NCBI RefSeq assembly: GCF_000699445.3
Contig: NC_067200.1
Span: 5,906,950-5,970,949 of the forward strand
Direction of reading: 5' to 3'
From: Schistosoma haematobium
Lineage: Eukaryota; Platyhelminthes; Trematoda; Strigeidida; Schistosomatidae
Length of the DNA: 64,000 bases
In this document: positions 62,401 through 64,000 of the stretch, piece by piece
Layout: each line of letters opens with the position of its first letter
Numbering within the stretch: position 1 is the first letter of the stretch
The notes under the pieces: generated by a model
Seen by the model: only the letters and a program-made list of their open reading frames with translations
Told to the model about the DNA's origin: nothing
Database searches by the model: none
Program-made: the position numbers and the translations under genes

Positions 62401-63338
62401 CTCGACATTCGCTTTTCGTCCCCTCAATTCGGTAAACAACGCCGGTGCCGCAAAAAGGCAGTGAGTAGGACTTCCCTGGCAGTGTCTGTATACACATGAC
62501 TATATGAGAGCATTTCGAGAGGGAAGGCGGACTCTTCTTACCCTCGAGCCGTACCAGGGCATTTGTTTTATATCGTAATGTTACCGTAAGATGCTTTACA
62601 TCAATCAATTTCTAAATAACTTGGCTTTCAAACAGTAGGCTAGGTAGTTTGGTTTAAAGGTCAATTTGCGTACTTTATATTGCCCAGTGGATTAGCATTA
62701 CTATACCTCACATAAATAAAATGTATCTCAGAATTTCGAGTGAACAAACTTATGCATGATTGATAAAGTATTGTCTAAGTTCTAGTGAGAAGTTTAAGCT
62801 GATGGAGTTTAGACAGGTTGGCAGTGAAAGAATTATCTACTAAATGGCATTGGATAGTCGTCGCGCTATATCGCGAATTGACTGGAGTTACCTGTGCACT
62901 AATAGACGTCATTCAAATAGTTATAATAATCATGAGTTTACTGTGAGATCTGAAGGTCTTGAATTCGATTCCTGGTAGGTTCATGAATGCTCACTGCTAG
63001 GGAGTACCATACTAATACTGAAACAACTATCTGGTGCTCCCTAATTTTCAATCGTACCCTAACTCAAATCAGTCTGTACTACATACTACCTATCCAGTTT
63101 AAAAAATCTACAAATAACTGGCTAGTATTTAAAAAGAAAATCGCTACTATAATTATTAGTTGGATTGAGAAACTTGTTACGCTAGCTTTCTATTTGCATG
63201 TTTTTCATCAACATTATATGTAATTTTCTTTCTGTATTTTTTGTTTTGTTTTCTAATGATGTTAACAGTTTGTCCTTTGAGTGTAAAAGAGAAAATACGT
63301 ATTGTCTGGATTCTTCCTCCACAAATCAATCATTATGA
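44371..63338 (+). CDS. NRDC-like: nardilysin-like M16 zinc metallopeptidase, 5' part (9 exons, 3' end outside window)
   Basis: Exons 44371-44429, 44465-44639, 46418-46499, 47012-47239, 48083-48178, 48336-48458, 57049-57106, 60118-60188 and 63269-63338, all phase-consistent (962 nt, 320 codons plus two bases; the gene runs off the right edge). Members of this family (insulinase/M16A) cut peptides on the N-terminal side of basic residues in a closed chamber. Diagnostic features: YRYIELDNGLRAILVSNL, a strongly acidic segment (residues ~40-76) inserted before SAAALCIKVGSF, the inverted zinc motif HFLEH (H101, E104, H105), VFMGSLKYPTENDFDAYL, and the third zinc ligand E182 in AVNSE. The acidic insert separates nardilysin from insulin-degrading enzyme. 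No signal peptide is visible, so cytosolic location is likely. Confidence 0.9.
44430..44464 (+). other. 35-nt micro-intron
   Basis: GTAAGT..GAAAAAG. Very small introns near the 5' end are a known trait of schistosome genes. The better-looking acceptor TTTGACAG (ending 44455) would put a TGA in frame directly after it, so the AG at 44463-44464 is needed to keep the frame. Confidence 0.7.
44465..44639 (+). CDS. NRDC-like: nardilysin-like exon 2 (acidic domain)
   Basis: Reads YIELDNGLRAILVSNLKPG followed by the Asp/Glu/Ser-rich segment (SDSDLESNNSESLEDEDFD and so on) to DQEAK. Ends in phase 0 at AAG before GCAAGG, which is read as a GC donor. In mammalian nardilysin an acidic segment at this position modulates substrate and partner binding. 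Confidence 0.8.
44640..46417 (+). other. nardilysin-like intron 2, probable GC-AG type
   Basis: Begins GCAAGG after AAG and ends TTCCTCAG. The obvious GT four bases downstream (44645) gives the wrong phase for exon 3. The next in-phase GT (44661, TCT|GTCGTT) has poor consensus. No other feature is recognised in this 1.8-kb stretch, which looks mostly unique. Confidence 0.6.
46418..46499 (+). CDS. NRDC-like: nardilysin-like exon 3 (zinc motif)
   Basis: Encodes SAAALCIKVGSFSDP..GLSHFLEH and one base of the following Met codon; donor A|GTAAGT. HFLEH is the inverted HXXEH zinc-binding and catalytic motif (E104 the general base), intact. Confidence 0.92.
47012..47239 (+). CDS. NRDC-like: nardilysin-like exon 4
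   Basis: From M (completed) VFMGSLKYPTENDFDAYLS through GGTNNAWTGNEYTLFHFDV, FANFFISPLL to DREINAVNS; phase 1 to phase 1. Conserved with M16A peptidases across its length. Confidence 0.92.
47610..47735 (+). mobile_element. family B repeat with tRNA-like head
   Basis: Box A (GCTAGCTCAGTGGTTCTTATGG), box B (GTGTTCAATTCCGG) and the start of the hammerhead segment (CATTACTGAGGAATCCCATAGC). It is truncated soon after, so the ribozyme is incomplete. This copy shows the tRNA-like head and the hammerhead start in one unit. Confidence 0.6.
47765..48055 (+). mobile_element. Gypsy LTR fragment just upstream of exon 5
   Basis: Parallels the first ~290 bases of the LTR at 49090: TTAAGTAACTAGATTATATGTATG, ACACGATTTATTATTCTCAAGTTACTCCC, TTTTATGGTGTGGTGCGGTCTG, CTTGTATATAAACTACG. 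It stops ~28 bases before the exon 5 acceptor. Confidence 0.75.
48083..48178 (+). CDS. NRDC-like: nardilysin-like exon 5
   Basis: Completes E182 and reads FELAYTKDSSRLHYLIG, HLSRKDSPYKLFGYG; acceptor TTTTTTACAG, donor G|GTATGT. Corresponds to the SEYQLA..NR..L..S.A...HP segment of nardilysin. Confidence 0.9.
48336..48458 (+). CDS. NRDC-like: nardilysin-like exon 6
   Basis: Reads NCKSLREIPEQNGTDIYSLL, HRKNFYSSDRMTLAVQSK, matching the WGN..L......I..R..L..F....YSS..MTL.VQSKE region. Acceptor TGTCTTCAG, donor C|GTAAGT. Confidence 0.9.
48800..49085 (-). mobile_element. decayed RTE LINE group B pieces
   Basis: Minus strand at 48815-48905 reads RLYGSGPRDHKTQWCETLPD, and 49035-49080 carries AAGCTACCGAAATCGATGTTTCAAG, matching 42530-42550. 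Heavily degenerate, directly left of the Gypsy LTR. Confidence 0.55.
49090..49575 (+). mobile_element. 5' LTR of degenerate Gypsy element
   Basis: LTR-like block similar to 9369-9830 and 47765-48055, ending near GTCACGTGATAATTGGGAAGGGC. It is followed by TAACTGGCAGCGGGAATTTTGGG, where TGG.. may be the primer-binding site; the tRNA is not identified. Confidence 0.7.
50465..50885 (+). mobile_element. RTE LINE group A, short 3' copy nested in Gypsy gag
   Basis: Reads RHKSMTSLTSGLSHVGRCRL, PAWGPRDDSNRWLETLNDM, LQWRRCIHFLCSPKF then stop, and a 3' UTR ending TTCTACGTTGTTACTGACTGACTG. Nearly identical to the 3' end of the copy at 54751-55955 on the other strand, so both are recent. Confidence 0.8.
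51217..51890 (+). mobile_element. RTE LINE group A, 674-bp copy with 12-bp target duplication
   Basis: Flanked by ATGCTACACTGC at 51205-51216 and 51891-51902. Encodes the decayed C-terminus ([58 protein letters not shown]) with stops, and ends CCTACGTTGTAGCTGATTGACTGACTG. Inserted between the Gypsy gag and protease. Confidence 0.88.
54751..55955 (-). mobile_element. RTE LINE group A, 1205-bp copy with 13-bp target duplication
   Basis: Flanked by TAATGCACGATAT at 54738-54750 and 55956-55968. On the minus strand a 328-codon open frame (54977-55963, 5' end formed by flank) reads DVRQGCPLSPFLFNFAVDVL, VDLEYADDIVLFGED, MFGMRFSPSKCKMLLQDW, FTYLGSLISPCGLVCDE, LLYGSETWPVRVEDI, LRWLGNVLRMPNDRLPRRAM, GWGPRDD-like PAWGPRDD, ending CSPKF. 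YADD and all downstream blocks are intact: the least decayed RTE in the window, but 5'-truncated and so unable to move by itself. Confidence 0.9.
55969..56345. mobile_element. Gypsy remnant flank and two family B repeats
   Basis: 55969-56034 continues the interrupted Gypsy or host flank. 56035-56110 is a minus-strand family B piece (CCCTAGTATGAAACTCATCAACGATG). 56145-56345 is a + strand family B copy with leader GATGGTTACGCAATATTGCGAAC, tRNA-like head and a decayed core (CATATTACTAAGCAGTCCCATATTATG). Confidence 0.5.
57049..57106 (+). CDS. NRDC-like: nardilysin-like exon 7
   Basis: Phase 1 in, phase 2 out. Reads HHLDDLEVLVRKIFSDIPR, equivalent to ETLDTLEKWVTEIFSQIP of nardilysins. It follows an 8.6-kb intron that holds the Gypsy element. 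Confidence 0.85.
57163..57290. repeat. ~128-bp foldback (inverted repeat) element
   Basis: Left arm TTTTTTAATGCCCCAATGAG and on to TGGAAAAATTG is an inverted repeat of the right arm CAATCTTTCTACTCATTGGG..ACATAAAAAAT, with only ~4 mismatches over ~30 bases. The spacer has its own small hairpin (ACTTCTTTACTCTGAAGAAGT). Confidence 0.8.
58105..58230 (+). mobile_element. family B repeat, degenerate hammerhead
   Basis: GCACTGCTGGGCAGTCTCACAGTAGGACGAAATAGCCTTCTAATGC and TTTTCAATGGTTGTCTAAG. The core has CTGGGCAG for CTGANGAG. Confidence 0.6.
58231..59454. other. intronic sequence, no feature recognised
   Basis: A/T-rich nardilysin intron 7 sequence. A weak tRNA-like word (GGGGTTCGAGTTTCAG, ~59218) may mark a decayed SINE head. 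No exon supported. Confidence 0.4.
59455..59935 (-). mobile_element. RTE LINE group B, decayed 3' fragment
   Basis: The 3' tail at the left (TATTTAAGCACATAGATATTGG..GCGCCACACAATAACAA) matches 42035-42090, followed by CACCAGCTTCTATTATGAGACATGTCTGATAACG and TCTCTAGGACCCCAATCGATGAGTC, parallel to 42275-42370. Stops throughout. Confidence 0.75.
60118..60188 (+). CDS. NRDC-like: nardilysin-like exon 8
   Basis: Phase 2 in, phase 1 out. Reads GLPVTNFKCVEPFDINSFAK, then LYKG/V, matching NGLPRPNF...PFD...F.KLYRV of nardilysins. Acceptor TTTAATTCTAG, donor G|GTGAGT. Confidence 0.88.
60640..61120 (-). mobile_element. RTE LINE group A, decayed copy
   Basis: Minus strand: RYSSLVFDHKSLRSI-like start, LDRLRWLGDVSHMPSSQRL, EAGWKKVTSSKIKTWHCSM, LTVGLRHVGRCRLFVWGSHN. 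Divergent and stop-containing. Interrupted or bounded on the right by an inverted-repeat element. Confidence 0.75.
61121..61408. mobile_element. inverted-repeat DNA element (MITE-like), copy 2
   Basis: Left end AGTGAGACTATAATTTATGG and right end CATAAATTACAGTCCACC are inverted repeats of ~23 bases extending into ACGA. Flanks ATGTTTTAC (61112-61120) and ATGTTTCAC (61409-61417) form a probable 9-bp target duplication with one mismatch. 288 bp, no ORF. Same family as 21555-22329 (opposite orientation). Confidence 0.8.
61410..62045. other. intronic sequence; TAC/ATT-type microsatellite at 61430-61458
   Basis: Trinucleotide-rich run (CTACTACTACTATTACTAC) and otherwise A/T-rich sequence with no recognisable exon. 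Confidence 0.5.
62056..62564 (-). mobile_element. SINE-like family C, minus copy with probable target duplication
   Basis: Collinear with 7182-7695 over its length, including tail GTGCAAGGAGGCACCAAATA..GCGCCACACAAAT. Probable duplication GTTTTGTATC (62046-62055) and GTTTTATATC (62565-62574), one mismatch. An open frame on the minus strand (62079-62408) is not conserved in the other copies. Confidence 0.72.
62840..63085 (+). mobile_element. family B repeat, degenerate
   Basis: Leader ATAGTCGTCGCGCTATATCGCGAATTGACTGGAG, box B GAATTCGATTCCTGG, then GCTCACTGCTAGGGAGTACCATACTAATACTGAAACAACTATCTGGTGC, a decayed hammerhead, and TTTTCAATCGTACCCTAAC. Ends ~185 bases before exon 9. Confidence 0.6.
63269..63338 (+). 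CDS. NRDC-like: nardilysin-like exon 9
   Basis: Phase 1 in, phase 2 out. Reads CPLSVKEKIRIVWILPPQIN then HYE, matching VPIRKIHALTITWALPPQ of nardilysins. Acceptor GATGTTAACAG, donor GA|GTAAGT. The gene continues beyond the window. Confidence 0.88.
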
Positions 63339-64000
63339 GTAAGTTGTATTGATCATAATGATGAGTTTTACCAGTTAGTTAGCTGTTACTTTTGTTATCG
63401 TGGTAAGTAATTGTGATTATTTCTAATAGTGTGGTTGATTGAAACACGTGAAGCTGCGGTTCAGTGTTATTGTTGGTCGTGGAGATGTCTTACTGTCAGT
63501 TCGACTCACTCTCAACTACTTCAATCTGTACACTTGGTTTCATTCAGTTACTGGTCCTATTATTATTATTATTACTCGAAATGAAATGTATGAATCTGTG
63601 TACTCATTTATTGTATCAATTTGATTTAGTTGTCATTTGAACGATCAGTAACATATTTGTATGTTGTTTACCGTTCTTCTGAATTCTTGTATCGTCGACT
63701 TAAGAAAATTTCGTATATATGTAGTGTTAGGCTAATTCTCATTGTGTTATTGGATTTACTCCCACTCAATAATCCCAAAAGATAAATATAGTTGAAGTTT
63801 GAATCAATATGTTGCAAGTCACTTAACTCAACAAATCATACATTTATTAGTCAACTGAATGAAGAGGAGAGAGGTTGGATGGGTTGTTTTGTGAATATCA
63901 ATATGAATACATAAATGAGTTATGAATAATTGACTGAGTGCATTCACAACCAATAAGAGAATAGATGTAAAATTGATTGATCACTAAGTTATGACCAATG
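63339..64000. other. start of nardilysin-like intron 9
   Basis: Intron after exon 9 to the window edge. A short ATT run (63558-63577) is present; no exon or repeat recognised. Confidence 0.5.

Noticed and set aside
62079..62408. 109-codon minus-strand gene
   Set aside because: Lies inside SINE-like family C; the frame is not kept in the other copies.
1..64000. CRISPR arrays, operons, phage or viral genes
   Set aside because: No regularly spaced repeats, no bacterial gene structure; all RT/integrase sequences are retroelement-like and nested in introns or intergenic DNA of a eukaryote.

Overview
The window looks like an A+T-rich flatworm genome, most probably a schistosome (Schistosoma or a close blood-fluke relative). 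The evidence is short exons with GT-AG introns separated by kilobases of degenerate retroelements, Sm-alpha-type SINE-like repeats carrying hammerhead ribozymes, RTE and CR1 LINE fragments, CsRn1/Boudicca-type Gypsy remnants and a Penelope-like reverse transcriptase scrap. There is no sign of bacterial or viral gene organisation. Species cannot be fixed from the sequence alone.

Two host genes, both on the + strand, account for the coding content. (1) The 3' part of a tubulin tyrosine ligase-like (TTLL) polyglutamylase, 559-27332: eight exons whose splice phases all match, giving 911 codons and a stop; its 5' exons lie upstream of the window. It carries the C-terminal half of the catalytic domain, interrupted by an unusual ~78-residue low-complexity insertion, and a long family-specific C-terminal tail. 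(2) The 5' part of a nardilysin-like M16 metallopeptidase, 44371-63338 and beyond: nine exons, again phase-consistent, with the acidic insert typical of nardilysin and the inverted zinc motif HFLEH. Its first intron is only 35 nt and its second appears to be a GC-AG intron; later introns reach 8.6 kb, the 5'-small/3'-large pattern known for schistosome genes.

The remainder is repeats. 1.2-27 kb (TTLL introns): two families of tRNA-headed SINE-like repeats with hammerhead-ribozyme cores, RTE and CR1 LINE fragments, a solo Gypsy LTR, ~500-bp SINE-like insertions that share their 3' tail with an RTE LINE, a Penelope-like fragment, and an inverted-repeat DNA element that has itself received a 488-bp insertion. 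27.3-44.3 kb (intergenic): a Gypsy pol fragment broken by a CR1 LINE (33-35.8 kb), GC-richer unclassified material, a 3'-truncated RTE (39.2-41.6 kb), and an RTE inserted into a CR1-like element (41.7-44.05 kb). 44.4-64 kb (nardilysin introns): a degenerate Gypsy element with nested RTE copies fills intron 6, with further RTE, SINE and inverted-repeat elements downstream.

The most interesting signals are the second, apparently tRNA-headed, hammerhead-bearing repeat family (best core at 17911-17956), intact-looking hammerheads of both orientations inside one TTLL intron, the SINE/RTE tail-sharing pairs with clear target-site duplications, the inverted-repeat element with an apparent 9-bp target duplication, and the unusual splice sites at the 5' end of the nardilysin gene.
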